NCBI RefSeq assembly: GCF_014898055.3
Contig: NW_023601212.1
Location: 51,262,329-51,326,328 of the forward strand
DNA: 64,000 nt
Origin: Talpa occidentalis
Taxonomy: Eukaryota > Chordata > Mammalia > Eulipotyphla > Talpidae
Direction: 5' to 3'
The notes beneath the pieces were generated by a model. That model saw only the letters and a program-made list of their open reading frames with translations. It was not told the DNA's origin and did no database searches. Below, in pieces: positions 24,621 to 37,993 of this stretch; position 1 is the first letter of the stretch, and each line of letters opens with the position of its first letter. Both the position numbers and the translations under genes were made by a program.

Positions 24621-25655
24621 AAGAAAGCAACACTAATGATAAAGGACTGATCACAAAATCTACAAAGAGCTGATGAGACTCAACAAAAACAAAGTAAATA
24701 ATCCAGTCAAAAAATGGACAGAAGAGCTAAAAAGAAACTTCTCCAAAGAGGAAACGCAAATGGCCAACAGGCATATGAAAAAATGTTCAACATCACTTGT
24801 AATCAGGGAACTGCAAATCAAAACTACAATGAGATACCATCTTATACCAGTGAGAATGGCACATATTAAAAAAAAAAAAAATTAGCAACAACAAATGTTG
24901 GAGAGGTTGTGGGGAAAAAGGAATTCTCCTGCACTGTTGGTGGGAGTGAAAACTCATTCAACCACTATGGAGAGCTGTGTGGAGATTCCTCAACCTGCTA
25001 AAAATGGAGCTTCCATATGACCCAGCAATTCCACTCCTAGTTGTTTACCCAAAGGCACAGAAACATTAATTCAAAAGGGCACCTGCACCCCTATGCTTAT
25101 AGCAGCTCTATTTACAATAGGTAAGCTATGGAAACAACCCAAATGCCCCAAAATAGAGGACTGGATCAAGAAGATGTGGTACATACACTCAATGAAATAT
25201 TACTCAGTAATCAAGAAAGATAAACTCATGCAGTTTGCAGCAACTTGGATGGAGCTGGAAGGGATCATGCTCAGTGAAATAAGCTAGAAAGAAAAAGAAA
25301 AATACCAGATGGTCTCACTCATAGCAGGAATTTAGAAAACCTAAATAAGGGACCAGGAAAAAGACTAATTATAATAAAGTAAAAATCAAAATCAACAAGC
25401 AACTATAAACCAGAGACATGCTACAGGGTGTGGGTGAGAAGGGAGTAGGATCAAAATAAGGGAGGTGGGAATTGTATGGGGACTATAACCAAGATGAAAA
25501 TGCATACATTGTGCAAAAATGAAAACTTATGTAAAAATATGTAAAGTAAAATAAAAAACAAATAAATAAATGAATGAATGAATGCTGTCCACAACTTAAA
25601 GCAATATTGTGTAAACATACTAGTTGATTCTAATAAAAACAACTTAAAAAAATAA
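24621..25655 (+). mobile_element. 5'-truncated L1 with extra 3' sequence
   Basis: Forward L1 starting in ORF2 at the NTNDKGLI position, with decayed frames (24673-24885, [20 protein letters not shown]; 25093-25287, IEDWIKKMWYIHSMKYY), then 3' UTR and a tail of aaataaataaatgaatgaatg ending near 25584. A further 62 bases of non-L1 sequence containing aataaa and a second A-rich stretch follow before the target repeat aaaagggactgtt (24519-24531 and 25656-25668). Confidence 0.93.
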
Positions 25656-25668
25656 AAAAGGGACTGTT

Positions 25669-28600
25669 ACTGGTTTGATATATTTTGTTTTTTATTCACA
25701 CACGATTACATATTTTCCTTGTAATCATGACTATTTCAGGCATTTTTTTATTTAAAGTTATATTAACAAGTCCTTGTATACTTTCCAACATTTGTCACTC
25801 TCTCCCACTTTCATGAAAATAATGTTGTTTTCTACTTTTTATTTTACATATTCTCATTATCCATAATTTCTCAGGAATTATATAAATCTGTAACCTCATA
25901 TATGTTCTTTGAGAAACTAAAACATTTTAATTGTAGAAATTGGAGCAAAACATCTTACTCAAATTCTTTGATTATTCTTTTCCTGTCTTTTCAATGATTT
26001 TGCACTTCTCTGATTACAATGTTTATTTTTTAAAAATAATTCCTTATAATGTCTCTTAAATATCTTACTTTAAAAATATTCTTCTGTTGTTTGGAGAGAA
26101 TCGTAATCTTATAAGCAATTGCTCGAAATATATAAAAATAAGAGAAATCCAAAACAAATGAAGGAATTGTATTGGACCATAGGATGTGTTCTCAGTGGAA
26201 ATAATCACTACAACAATTCAGCATTTTATGACCCTCAGTCAGGATTCTGAACTGTAGTTTTATTTTCCTTTTGCTAACAATGCATCCTATCATTCAGCAT
26301 GTTTAACATGGCCTCTGAAAGGTGCAGAAAGGCACAGAAGAAGGAAATAAAAACCCTGAGAAGGAGCAGGAAGGAGATAAAGGAAGTAACATAAAGGAAG
26401 AAAGCACAATAAAGTGTGATAAAGGGGGCAGAAGGCTAGGGCAGCCCTGCCAATGGGCTGAGGATATGTGTTTGCTGTTGGCTTTGAATGGACACTGTCA
26501 GCAGGATAAAGTGTTGGTGTGATCTTGGAGTTACTTTTTCTTATTCTCTGAGAACTGAAACTGTTTTGGGTTCTGGATCCCAAATGAGATCAGTCTTCTC
26601 TTTCAATTCACCTGGCTTCCTCACTGAAGGACAGGGTTCCATTTTAGTCATAAAAGGGTAAAGTTATTGGGCCGTGTAAATAAGCATTTGGGATTGAATC
26701 TTGCTATATTGACTTTATTACTCAAGGCATTCTTCATTCATGTCTTTTAAACTGCAATTTAACATTATGAAGATGAGACGGTCCCAAATAATAGATGCTC
26801 TTAATTAGTAGACTATCAACAAATCTATATCAAACTAGTCATAAGAAAGACTTGGTTCCCAGTGACTTCAATTTTAAAGAAATCTCTTTCTTTCTCTCTG
26901 AAATTATTTTTTTTCCTTTTATTCAAATAAGGCTCTAAATAGTAGATTTAAAGCATAATTTGAAATTATAGTTAAGCTTTTGGTACATGTTTCTCTGTAG
27001 AGCTTTGGAATTTAAGGGATTAGTATGATTAAAATCAAGCTGAAGGTCAACAGCTAAAAGCCTTTGAGTTATCAGAGAATACTTTGCAAGAAACAATTTT
27101 GATTGACTGCATTATTTTAATGCTGTATTACATAATTGAACTAAAGGTACACACTTTGAGAGGAATTCTGAAGAAATTAGCTCCAACTCTTGTTTTCTCT
27201 CAAGTTCATGATAACTGTCCCTTACATCAAACATGTATCATTAGGTATTTGACATATGTTTGATATAAGGGAAATGAAGTATATTATGGATAGATAGCAG
27301 GGTTTAGGAAATTCATATTCTATATTAGTAAAAAATAATAGATGATAACCAAGCTTAAGGGTAGAATACTGTAATCTCTACTGACTTACCCACAGCAGTG
27401 GAGACTTTATTTCCCCAGAATTGATAAATATAATGTGGGCAACCAAACCAGCTTTCTAGAATGTGTTCCCTTATCAGAAGTCTGGTAGTCTGATGACATC
27501 CATATAACATCTGAGTTTCAGTCCTGCTCTAATTCAGCCTTTTCAGCTTTGCTGGGATTTACAGGACCAATCTCATTGTACTTTACTTTTTGAATTGAGG
27601 AGAAAGCTTAGCAGCAGGGCTTGCCCAAACTCCTCTTCTAATTGGCCAACTTGTGGAGTGCTCAGGAGAGCCAAAGAGAAGGCTGGCATTGGGAAGTGCC
27701 TGGCTGGAAGAATAGTTGATTCTGTAGGGATGAGAGATAGTGTACCCCACCCTGGAAAGTGAAGCTACCTGTTGGTTGTTTTCCTGAAAATTAAACTATG
27801 TTCTCCATGCTGGAGAACTAGGGGCCCCAAATATAAAACCTGGTATTCTAGCTCCAGCCTCCCTGGTCAATATTCTCTTATTAACCTAAAGGACTCGATG
27901 ATGTTTATTATAAATTTAATCTAATCCTTCCTCACACAGCTACATGCATGTGTCTGATTCTGCAGAATACCCAAGAGTGCATTCTTTCTGTACTCATTGG
28001 TGTTTTTGACTAAAGGGTCAATTATCATAGGTTAGCATAAGGAATTAGTCTGTTATTGAGTCTGTTTCAGTGAGATTCAGTGACTCATTGGCTGCCTGTT
28101 AGAAGTTGATACATTCAAATGCATTCATTTAGTTGGAAGATATGGGATTCCTCATTTGTGATTCATAGTTTAAAAAACTCATAGTTTTCCGTTCACATTA
28201 TATTTCTATGTAGTGGGCAGGAGTTATCCTACTGGACAGGGAATAATTTAGATTTAAAGCTTTTTGTTTGTGTGCTAATGAAAGCATTTCATGTTCCTTG
28301 CAGAAAATTTGGAAGCTATATAAAAATATAAGGAACAGCAAAATCATAAAAAATTCCAATAATCTCACTCTTGAAATTTGGCAGATTTCATTTGTCTCCC
28401 CCAGTTTTTCTTTACTTCTTTCACTATTCTTTTCATTTTAAATGGAGGTTACATGTGATATTTTGTTTTATACTTCACTTCTCTTCCCCCTATAGAATAT
28501 TATGAGTATTCACATCGGTACTTAAGATCATTCTAAAACATCATTTAACATAACACATATGGGCCGTCATGTATTCCATTGTCTCCTATTGAAGACATTA

Positions 28601-29499
28601 GATATTTTTTCCATTAATATGATGTAATTTCTTGGGAATAATGTATTTTTAGATGTATTATATTATGGAAAAAAAGGTAGCCCATTTCCCCCCCTCCCCA
28701 CAGCAACATTTAAAATCTTTATGCTGACATTTCCACAAGTTTCCTGTCTTAGCTAAGGCAAATATGAAAACCAATTGTCATCACACTTTTTTAAAATAAA
28801 GCATTTTTAAGCATGTAAAAACTAAAAACATTGCTCTTGGGAATTTAAGGTAAAGTGTAAATGATGTTTGATGCTAATTTTATAGTGATAAATATTGACA
28901 AGCTGTTTTTTGTTGATCTTGTTGCTTTAATTTGCTACAAGTTTGATGTTGCCCCAATTCACTACAGATTTCTGGCAAAGATACTTATTTTTATTATCAA
29001 AGTTAGTCATGAGCTTCCCAGGCGCCATCTCTGAGCTTTGTGGTTTTAGTGAAATCCAAGTCAGGTCACGTGAGGAGAGCCATAAGATAGAACTAAAACT
29101 GAGAAACCACCCAAATGACCTTGTGTCTTTCATTAACTTCTTTTTATTTCTAATTTAAGAACAAAAATTCAAACAAGAAGCCACACTTTCAATTTAGTAT
29201 TAAAACAATCCAAACTTGTAGAAACAAGTGATAAATCACTAAATTCATAGTCCAATCAAGTGCGTCATTCTATTTTTACTGCTTTTCTAATATGCTGCTA
29301 TTTCTATTTTTTTCTTCCTGATACATCTGGGCACTTTGGAACTAACAGCAAGTAGGTGCTTGTTTGTATTATCACCAATATGAACATTCTTTGAGGGAAC
29401 TGACAGCATATCTTTGATAGAAGTCAGAGTGAATGTCAAAATATTCTGTGTGCACTGAGAGTTTAGGTGATTGCAACAATATTACCATTAATTCACAAG
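25669..29499. other. Intronic stretch, no gene or young repeat seen
   Basis: 3.8 kb of mainly unique sequence with the hairpin at 27218. A GC-moderate part at 27480-27890 holds no recognisable element. Confidence 0.55.
27218..27272. repeat. Short imperfect hairpin
   Basis: tcccttacatcaaacatgt (27218-27236) pairs with acatatgtttgatataaggg at 27252-27271, leaving a 15-base loop. No known element is recognised. Confidence 0.7.
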
Positions 29500-29720
29500 T
29501 GTCTTGGGCACTGGACTTTGTGCTTCAGTTTGTTTTTTTTTTTTTAATTCTCTCAACAACCTTTTTCTAAAGATGAGGAATCTGAGGCTAGAAATATTAA
29601 GTGACTTGCCCATAGTCATGCATCTAGAAAGTGGTGATGGCCCAGATGAAGGGGATAGTCCATCTTCCCCAAGAGTACTGGGAGTACTGGGGCTTTGCTT
29701 CCACCCCACTTCTGTCACAT
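29500..29720 (+). repeat. MIR-type ancient SINE remnant
   Basis: aagatgaggaatctgaggct followed by taagtgacttgcccatagtc is a well-preserved MIR core. The open frames on both strands here are chance. Confidence 0.7.
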
Positions 29721-29999
29721 AGTCTTGTTTGCACTTACCTTTTTCACATTTTTATCTTCCTCCTAAATTGTAGGCTTGTTGGGATTAGGGGTTGAAAAAG
29801 TGAGAATTCTAAAAATGTTTAATCCAACAGAATACACCCTCTTGCGAGATATATAATGCATTCTAACAGGAAACTAATAAATATTTAAGTACTAACACCA
29901 GCTATGACTGAGCTCCAGCTAGATCCCAGGGATAAATTGGACACATACACTGATTGTAAATTCAGTTGAAACTGTCGAGTTTTGTAGTTTTCATGGGGA

Positions 30000-30190
30000 A
30001 GGAGCTCACCTTTACTGAATGCCTACAGTATTTTTTACATACCTGTCCCATTTAGTTCAAAACAATCTGTTAAAAGTTTACAGTTTAGGAAACTATCACT
30101 CAGAAATATTAAACAATTTGTTATATAGCTAGCAAGCAACAAAGCCAGTATTGGTGTCATGTTTATTCTAGTCTACATTTTTTCAAAGTT
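30000..30190 (+). repeat. MIR-type ancient SINE remnant
   Basis: tttactgaatgcctacagta, then tttaggaaactatcactcag and agctagcaagcaacaaagcc follow the MIR order. Confidence 0.6.
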
Positions 30191-31938
30191 TTCTTATTCC
30201 GTCAAAGCAATAGGTCAAATTTGTTTTTTAAAAAATCTTAAAATAGTATAGTGAACTTCTGGGTCCCTTCTAAAGTGAAGTCTTGCTTATATATTGTGGC
30301 CAAAGATAGAGGATGAAACAAGTGGACTATTAATATCCAAAGCTAATTATAATGGCTGATATATCCTTGAGAAAAATTATCAGTTGAATTTTATATTATT
30401 TATATTATTTTATATTATTTATATTATCATTGTATTAGATTTTTAAAACACCAGAAAGGAAAAACAAAAATTGTGCAAAAGGTTTTTCAGATTCAATAAG
30501 TACTTACTGAACATCTATGTATTATGAACCATGGTAGCTGTTTACACAGATACTACTAACACAGAAACATTTAGGAGAAACATTTCTCAGTCTAATGAAG
30601 ATCCAAGTGCACTGAAACTTAGAAAATTAAGAAACTTATCTTAATTCACATTATGGACAGTGTAGAAGTGGTATAAAAACACAGGTCTTGCCTTGAAAAT
30701 CAGGACTCTTCTGTGTTTTTCTTTAGTGCTATATTTCGAGGATATCTATTATACATATTGATAAAACTTTATTTTGAAAGGAAGAGGGAATTTGTGCAGT
30801 AGTTTCTTTGTTTTGAATGGCAAGAATAGTATGGTAGCAGTTGCTTATTTCTATCATTAACTGTGCTTGGAATATTGGATGTCTGGAGTTTTCATAATAT
30901 AGCAAGCTCAAAACCTTCATGAAATAATTATAATAATTCTGATCAAAGTGAAGCATTTACAAGCTTACTCTCAAATTCTTTGTTACTTGAATGATCACCA
31001 GTTTGTTATTTATGTTATGTTTATTTAAAGCTCATTTTTTAGGTAAAGGGTGTATCAACATTTTTCATCTTTGTCAAATTCACTGGCACACAAATTTATA
31101 GTAGTGTTTGGTCAGTTGCTTAGGGGACAAAACCAAACAGCATATTGGTTGTGTTATGTTGGATCTTGTGGTTTTACAGTCTAGGAAGTTCAGTTCTTGT
31201 TCAATAACATGCAATCATTTGTGCTCTAAAAATTTCCTCCTATATGTAACCAGTGGCATAATAAAAAAGTATTTGGAGGAGACTTAGGAGGTTTAGACCC
31301 TACAGCAAAGGAATAATGCCACAATCTAATTGATCAGGTATTATTCCATAGCAATTAAAGATTTTAAAATTATGTTTGGAAAATAAAAATTTATTCAAGC
31401 ATGGTTTGTAATAAGGGATGGGGATCCAGATTGATATCTGGGCTCTGCTATTCATTTGTAAAATGAAGGTTATAATACTTAATTTGCTGTATATAATACT
31501 TAATAAATATATGTGTATATATAGTGCCAGACACTAAACAGATGGCTGCTATTACTTTTTAGTACTTCCAGCTCAATTCCTATACATAGAAAACCTGTGG
31601 GTCTTGAGAATGTTGAATTGTTAAGACTAAAAATTCAAAAATTTAGCATGGACTTCATATTTCAATGTTGGTAGTTTAAAGTCATACTATCGACTCTTCT
31701 TACAGAAATTATCCAAAGCAGGAAGGTAGAAGAGAAACAGAAATATGAACAGCCATTTTAGTGAGATTAGGAGACTGCTGAAACCCCACATCTCAAAAAA
31801 AGGTGAATTTTTGCAAAAAACTGTGGCCATAATATAGCAGAATGTGGAGGTGGGCAAGAGGACACTTAATGCAGACTCTGCACTAAAAAAGGGCTGTTTT
31901 TGAAGACAAAGGGCAATGTCTGAATTCCACTTTTTTGG

Positions 31939-32176
31939 TTTTTTTTTTTTTTTTTTTTTGCATAGAAGAACTGGAGTATAGGCTAAAGGTGGGAGGAGGG
32001 TGAGAGGATTCTCCAGAGACAGAGTGGGGATCAAAACAGGCAGATCTACCGAAACACACTGTTGAGGGGAGCAGTGGGAGAGACAGGAGAGGTCTGCTGC
32101 TCCCTGGCCAGGGATCAAACTCAGGCCATGGAGGTAATAGTGCTGACACTTAACCCCTAGGCTGCCAGGGAGGCCC
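31939..32176 (-). mobile_element. tRNA-derived SINE, tail variant
   Basis: Reverse-oriented. The T-run passes straight to gcatagaagaactgg, so the usual aaataaataaatcttt tail is missing and the element ends at the ttctatgc position. Flanks tgaattccactttt and tgaattcatttt are an imperfect target-site duplication. The B-box area is shortened. Confidence 0.87.
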
Positions 32177-32559
32177 TGAATTCATTTTCATTCCAAGACA
32201 AAATGGGTGCTGCCATAGAGGACAGGGTCTTTGTCAGATGCAGGTTGGCTTTCCGCTGTAAGAAGTACGATTAACCACATGAACATATAGGTCATAGGTT
32301 CAGCAAGCAACCTGTTTCTGTTGCAGTGGACAAGAGAAGGTCTGAGGTGTGAAAACCACCACAGCTGCCATGTCCATTGGTTGAGGAAATGTAAAGGGCA
32401 AATAAACCTACACAATAAAAGCCTTTGTGATGAGAAAAAGTGCTGTGAGCCTAGAACGTGTTCCTGGACCCTTCCCCACATGAGCCTCCAGCAAAACAAA
32501 CAGTATAGACAAATCCAGTTTCAACACTGTTTTGAAACTCTGCATGGTGATGGATATCA

Positions 32560-32680
32560 ACTAGATTTTTTTTATTGTGGTGGTCAATTCACATTAGATG
32601 CAAATATCAAATCATTATGTTGTACACCTGAAACTAATGTAATGTTCTATGTCAATTATATCTAAATAAAAAATATATTA
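32560..32680 (+). repeat. Old L1 3' terminus
   Basis: ttgtacacctgaaactaatg followed by tcaattatatctaaataaa is the typical 3' end of older mammalian L1s. Upstream sequence is not clearly L1. Confidence 0.6.
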
Positions 32681-33344
32681 AGCTTCAATAATTAAGACAA
32701 TTCGGTTCTGTGCGTAAAGGGAAAGATGAATGGAATAGAATATGGAATGCATATGTGAATCATAACAGCATGTAGTATGGATTTTGAAAAATGGATTTTT
32801 CATCAAATAATGATCAGCCAACAAGGTAGCCATCTGGGGAAAAAGGATCAATATCTCATATATTTTATCAGAAGAACAAATGGATTATAGATGTAAATGT
32901 AAAACATAAACCATAAAAGTATTAGACAACATCATGGGGAAATTCTATATAATGTCAGCATAAAAGAAAGGATTCCCAACTATTATAAAAACCAGGAACC
33001 ATGAGAAGAGGAGTAATAAATTTTACTTACTACATAAGAAAATGATTTCTACATGGCCAAAGCTGTTTTAGGAAACATCGAACTAGAGGAAACTTTTCAC
33101 AACTTCATCACATACAAAAATTTACGTACTTAATATGTAAAGAGTGTCTACAAATTGACACAGCATACCAACAACCCAATATAAACATAAAGATAAGAGA
33201 CATTCATTTTATACACAGGAAATAAAATCTTCTTTTGATACTGTAATATTAAAAACAGCCTCTCTCCCTGTTATTTCTGTCTCAATAGTCTGCATAGTTT
33301 CAGGTTAGCACTTATTCCAACTTGATGCTATTTTTTCTCATTAC

Positions 33345-33475
33345 TTGTTTACTGATTTTATCCTCTTTCCTCTCTAAAGCTCTGAATTCCTTAAGGAAAG
33401 GGTTCATGTTCTCTTCTACAATTGGTTCTGTAGTAACAGTGCTATAGGCTATGCGATGCTTAGTAGGCTGTTCTG
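33345..33475 (+). repeat. MIR/L2-type ancient remnant
   Basis: gctctgaattccttaaggaa, agggttcatgttctcttcta and atgcttagtaggctgttctg resemble the common 3' wording of MIR/L2-era repeats. Confidence 0.4.
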
Positions 33476-34809
33476 TTCCTTCTCTAGAAAAATGCCTTCT
33501 AAATATACATCCGTATCATCTGTGCCAAACAGTCAACTTTTTTACAGCAAACTTGATAGGTGGGTTGAGATATATATAGAAATGAAGGAAAGTTACATAA
33601 ATTCACACAGTAGCTAAAGATACAAAGTGTACTGTCTTATGAGGGATTCAATGGTCAGCCTTAAGCATGGTGCATGATTATGTGGTAGGGACTTAAATAT
33701 TATGGAATTAAAAAGTATCAAAAAAAGGAGTGTTTGCTAGAAGAGATCTTAAATTTCTGTAACTTGTACTGCTTTGTTAATGACTTTAGAATCTTGAATT
33801 CAACTTCAGTTGCTTTGAATTCTCTTCAGTTCTTTCATCTGTCTCTGACTTCATTTATCATGATGAGATTGCATTAGAATAATATATGAGTGACTTCAGA
33901 AGTTCTACTAATGTTCACTATTTTTAAAATATTTTTGAGGATTAAGTATCATGATTGTTTTATTTCAGGAGAATTTATAATATTGAGTATTTTCTTTTCT
34001 TAAATATATTTCAGACAGCCATACTAAAGATTTCAGTTTATCCAGTCACCACACTTTTTATTTCCTTAATTATCACTTAAATGTTAAACTCTACTAATGT
34101 TGGTCATTTATGTATCTGTGTGTCTCCATAGTGGGCATATACTTATTATAAGCCATACATCTACCCATACATTCATTTATGTATTTCTAGTTTTGCAAAT
34201 TAAACAACAGATTCTTGAAGACAGAGACTATTATTTATTTCCTTCATAAATTACTATAGTATCTATTTTAAAGTAATTCTTTGTATATACTGTTCAAAGT
34301 TGTGTAAGTATTTCTTTAATTCATTATTATCAGACAGTGAGAGTCCTTGTCCAAGTGCTGGAGCTTAAAACTATCCCTGTTGCTGTCATCAGATCTGGTA
34401 TAATCTAACTGGGGAGACCGAATGTCGAATTAAATGAAGGTAGCTGCATACGGCTGCATTAAAAATTATTCCAAAACCTAATGTTGTAACACAACACGCA
34501 TTTGTCATATCACAGTTTTTGTGAGTTAGGTGTCCCAGCTCAAGTTAACTGAATGCTTCAGATTAGGGTCTCTCCCAAGCCTGTGAACAAGGGGCTGGCT
34601 GGTAATTGAGATGATTATTGGCAGAGTTGAATTCCTAATGAACTGTTGGACTGAGGCTCTCAGGTCCTTGCTGGCAGTTGGTGGGAGGCTGTGTTCAATT
34701 TCTTAGGCTTTTTGGTTGAAAATGAGGTAGCTCACATCAGAAAGCAAGACAGAAGCCACAGACTCTTTGTAACTTAATCTCAATGGTGACATTCTGTCAC
34801 TTTTACACT

Positions 34810-35128
34810 ATTCTTTTTTGATTTTTTTAAAAATATAAATTAAACAAATTAAATGTTTTTTTGTTTTTGTACAGTAATTGATTTCTCCCCTCAGGTGTAG
34901 TCCCACCACAATAGCACCCGTGAACCATCACCACAGTCCGCTTGTGCTCTTCCCTCCACTGTTTTGGTCCCTCTCCCTCCCTGTACCCTGCTGTATGCCT
35001 CATACCCATGGTCACCTGGCAAGTTTCATCTTTTTCTTGATCCTTTGTTCAGTTTCCCTATAAGTGAGACCATCCATTATTTTTCTTTTTCCTTCTGACT
35101 TATTTCATTTAGCATAATCCCTTCATTT
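34810..35128 (-). mobile_element. L1 3' end, truncated
   Basis: Minus-strand L1 3' UTR plus the last codons of ORF2. The plus strand shows gtgagaccatccattatttt and gacttatttcatttagcata. The rest of the element is absent. Confidence 0.8.
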
Positions 35129-35699
35129 TTTGGTCTTGATTACTTTGGGAGAGGTGAATAGAAAATATAACTAGACAGTAGTATGTTTATGTAAGTGTTA
35201 ATTAGATATCCTTAATCAGACTCCTATTTTCTAGTTTTGGTAAATCCTGATTTTTATCTCAAGTCTTGTTTGGGTATTAATATTTTTGATTATCAGAGAT
35301 GTGGAAATTAAAGATCAAGCATAGTTCTAGAATACAGTATCATGTAATTTTAAATTCTGAGGTCTGGTTTAATGACAAATATTGGAAATTATGTTTTACT
35401 ATCTCAAAAGGCAAGAAAATAAATCTTAGTAATCTAAAAACTCATGTAAACATGATCCACGTTTGACTTTTTCAACTTATGCAAGGTAAAAATACACATT
35501 TTTTTGGAAGCATGATTTAATTAGAATTTTTTTTGAGAAGGGGATTCAAATCCATTCCATTGTTTTAAATAGTGATAAACACAAGAAAAGTGCTTTTAAA
35601 AAACTCATTCCCAAGTTGAAGTTGATCTTTGTATTATAGTAGATACTTATTGAACTAGTATTTATTTTACATTGTTATGAAAATTACTGGTAGTAGCGC

Positions 35700-35960
35700 A
35701 GTAGCAACAGCAGAGTTAATGTTTAATCTACGCCAAGCATTGCGCTATGCGTGTCAATCTCATTAAATTGTCAAAACCACTCTGTGGTATATGATTACTA
35801 ATCCCCAGTTTATAGATGAGGAAACTGAAAGTCACTGAGATTTAGGAACATGACAAAAATTAAGTACAAAACAAAACACAAATATGTGTCAGATCCTTGA
35901 TTCTAGCCCAAGAGGTTTTGATTTCACTGCCTGAGCTCTTAACCAAAACAACAGACTGCC
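35700..35960 (+). repeat. MIR-type ancient SINE remnant
   Basis: aagcattgcgctatgcgtgt, then ccagtttatagatgaggaaa and ctgaaagtcactgagattta give a nearly full MIR. Confidence 0.7.
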
Positions 35961-36239
35961 TCTTAGGTCAGACATTTAGGAAATGAGGGCCATGTGAGAG
36001 AAAAATTCCAAATCATATGGCACTTTTCATCTTGGCTATGTAGAAATTCTGGTGGGGTCTGGACCAGCACCAACCTAAGCACCATTAATCAGTGTCTTCA
36101 CTTGGCCAAATCTCCCTTTCAGTGTCTCTGCTAATTGTTATTAATGGATGCCTGTAAAACACATGTTAATTATTACATTTTGGTTTGAGTACAAACAAAG
36201 AATCGACTGTACAACAGAGTCGACTCTCGCTTTTTGAAG

Positions 36240-36680
36240 TTTAGGTCTTAAAGGGGAGGGTTGATATAATCAGTCGGCAAGAAGGTTAGGAGTGAAGTAG
36301 AGAAGCATGGGAGCTTGGGACGGAGGGATTGAAACTCTGAGTGGTATGAATTGGTAAGAGAGGATTGATGACTCTGATGACTGTGATGCCACAGAATGTT
36401 TTTTGTCTTTTGTTCTGTCCACAGTTTTTGGGAAGAGGATGTGTGCCACAGCCTGTTGGGGTGGATGCAGATACACAAACCTCTCCTTACGGTTGCAGGG
36501 GTACATTGGTGACTTGTGAAGAGAGGAAGGGCAAAGATGCCAGTGTGGGTGTTTTCCCACTTCCAGATGTGGCCCAGTTTGTCTTGGGTTGAAAATGGCT
36601 CTGGAGAAGATTGAAACTGGAACACAGTTCCAGGTGTGTTCCAGGTGGAACACATTCAACTTAATGAGACCATTTTCCAA
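36240..36680 (-). other. Unassigned block with overlapping chance-length frames
   Basis: Two overlapping minus-strand frames of 135 and 136 residues (36248-36655 and 36270-36680) cover a block less AT-rich than its flanks. The peptides show no domain I recognise, and the two frames cannot both be real. A remnant of an old retroviral or other repeat is possible. There is no evidence for a gene. Confidence 0.3.
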
Positions 36681-36835
36681 ACATAGTTAACATAGTTACC
36701 AACTAAGATGTAAGGTGAATATTCTGAGCTTTTTCCTTTTAGGAGAGGTATTTAAATTTAAAATGGATGCACACATTGGTGATTCAGTTTCATGTTTGAT
36801 GTTTACAATTGTACCAGATTGTTTATATTTTCAGT

Positions 36836-37110
36836 ATTTTTTTAAAGATTTATTTATTTATGGATACAAGAACTGGGGTATAGGCCAGAGGTGTTGGGGA
36901 TAAGCAAATTCCCCAGAGACAGAGTGGGGAAAAGAACAGGCAGATTGACTGAAATACACTGCTGAGGGGAGCAGTGGGCAAGGCAGGAAAGGTCTGTTCG
37001 CTTTGTGGGTCACCTCCTTGGCTTGGCTGGGGATCGAATTCATGCTGCAGTGGCTACAGTTAGCTTCATAGTGCTGCATCTTAACCCCTTGTGCCACCAG
37101 GGAGGTCCCT
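36836..37110 (-). mobile_element. tRNA-derived SINE, full length
   Basis: Reverse-oriented copy from aaagatttatttatttatgg to gccaccagggaggtccc. Flanks tttcagtattttt and tttctgtatttct look like a degraded target-site duplication. Confidence 0.88.
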
Positions 37111-37993
37111 ATTTCTGTATTTCTTCTATGAAAAAAAAAGCAGGACAGATAAATGTGTGCCATCAGTAGACAGACATCAGTGCAAGAATGTACAGAGAAA
37201 ATAAAAATCAATAATAGGCAGAAGGAGATAACCACAATTTGATTGTTATTTAATTTTAGTGTTAAAAGTATGAAGAGTGTTTTATTTCATTTAATCAAAA
37301 GGAATTCTTTTATATTCAATAACGACGAACTAGCAGCGAGAAGATAGCCTTGCCAAGAGTTGTGCATTTGAAAGATGATAACTTGAAGTGAGGGCATTGG
37401 GGAAAAAAAAAACATATCCAGGTAATGACTCATTTTGATGAGATTCTAAATACTTAAAATATTTCACCTCCCAGCACTAATAGTGTCTCAAAACAATGCG
37501 TTCCTTGTCATTTTGCTTAATGCTAAGAAATATTTTTCTACCTTTGTCTAGTGACCATTATAAACAATAACCATTCTCAGCCAAAATTTATAAATACAAC
37601 CTCAAACTTGTATGTGAACAAGTGAAATGACTTCCTTATGCTTAAATTTAAATACAATGATTTAAAAATTTGAAAATACTACTAGTTATTCCACTTAAAG
37701 ATTAATTTTTACTCTGATGTAACATTACAGAATTTGTCCTTAAGCAGATCTGTCTTTGTGGATGATAATCAAAGAGTACATACAATTCTATATTTTACTT
37801 CTTTATTTAACATTATATGATAAAATTTTATTTCTGTTTTTACATGGAACAATAGTTGTCTGATTTACTTACCTAATCATATATTTTTATTCATTCTGTC
37901 ATTTTACATTATTATTGTTGTTTTAGGAATGTCAATGTCTTCTTCTTTTCATTGAATTATAACAAGGAGGGAAATGACTATCACAAGATAACT

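Noticed and set aside
32321..32665. 114-residue plus-strand frame, Cys/His-rich, considered as a zinc-finger or pseudogene
   Set aside because: Cysteine and histidine spacing does not follow C2H2 or other known fingers, and the end lies in an L1 3' terminus. I keep it as unexplained unique sequence.
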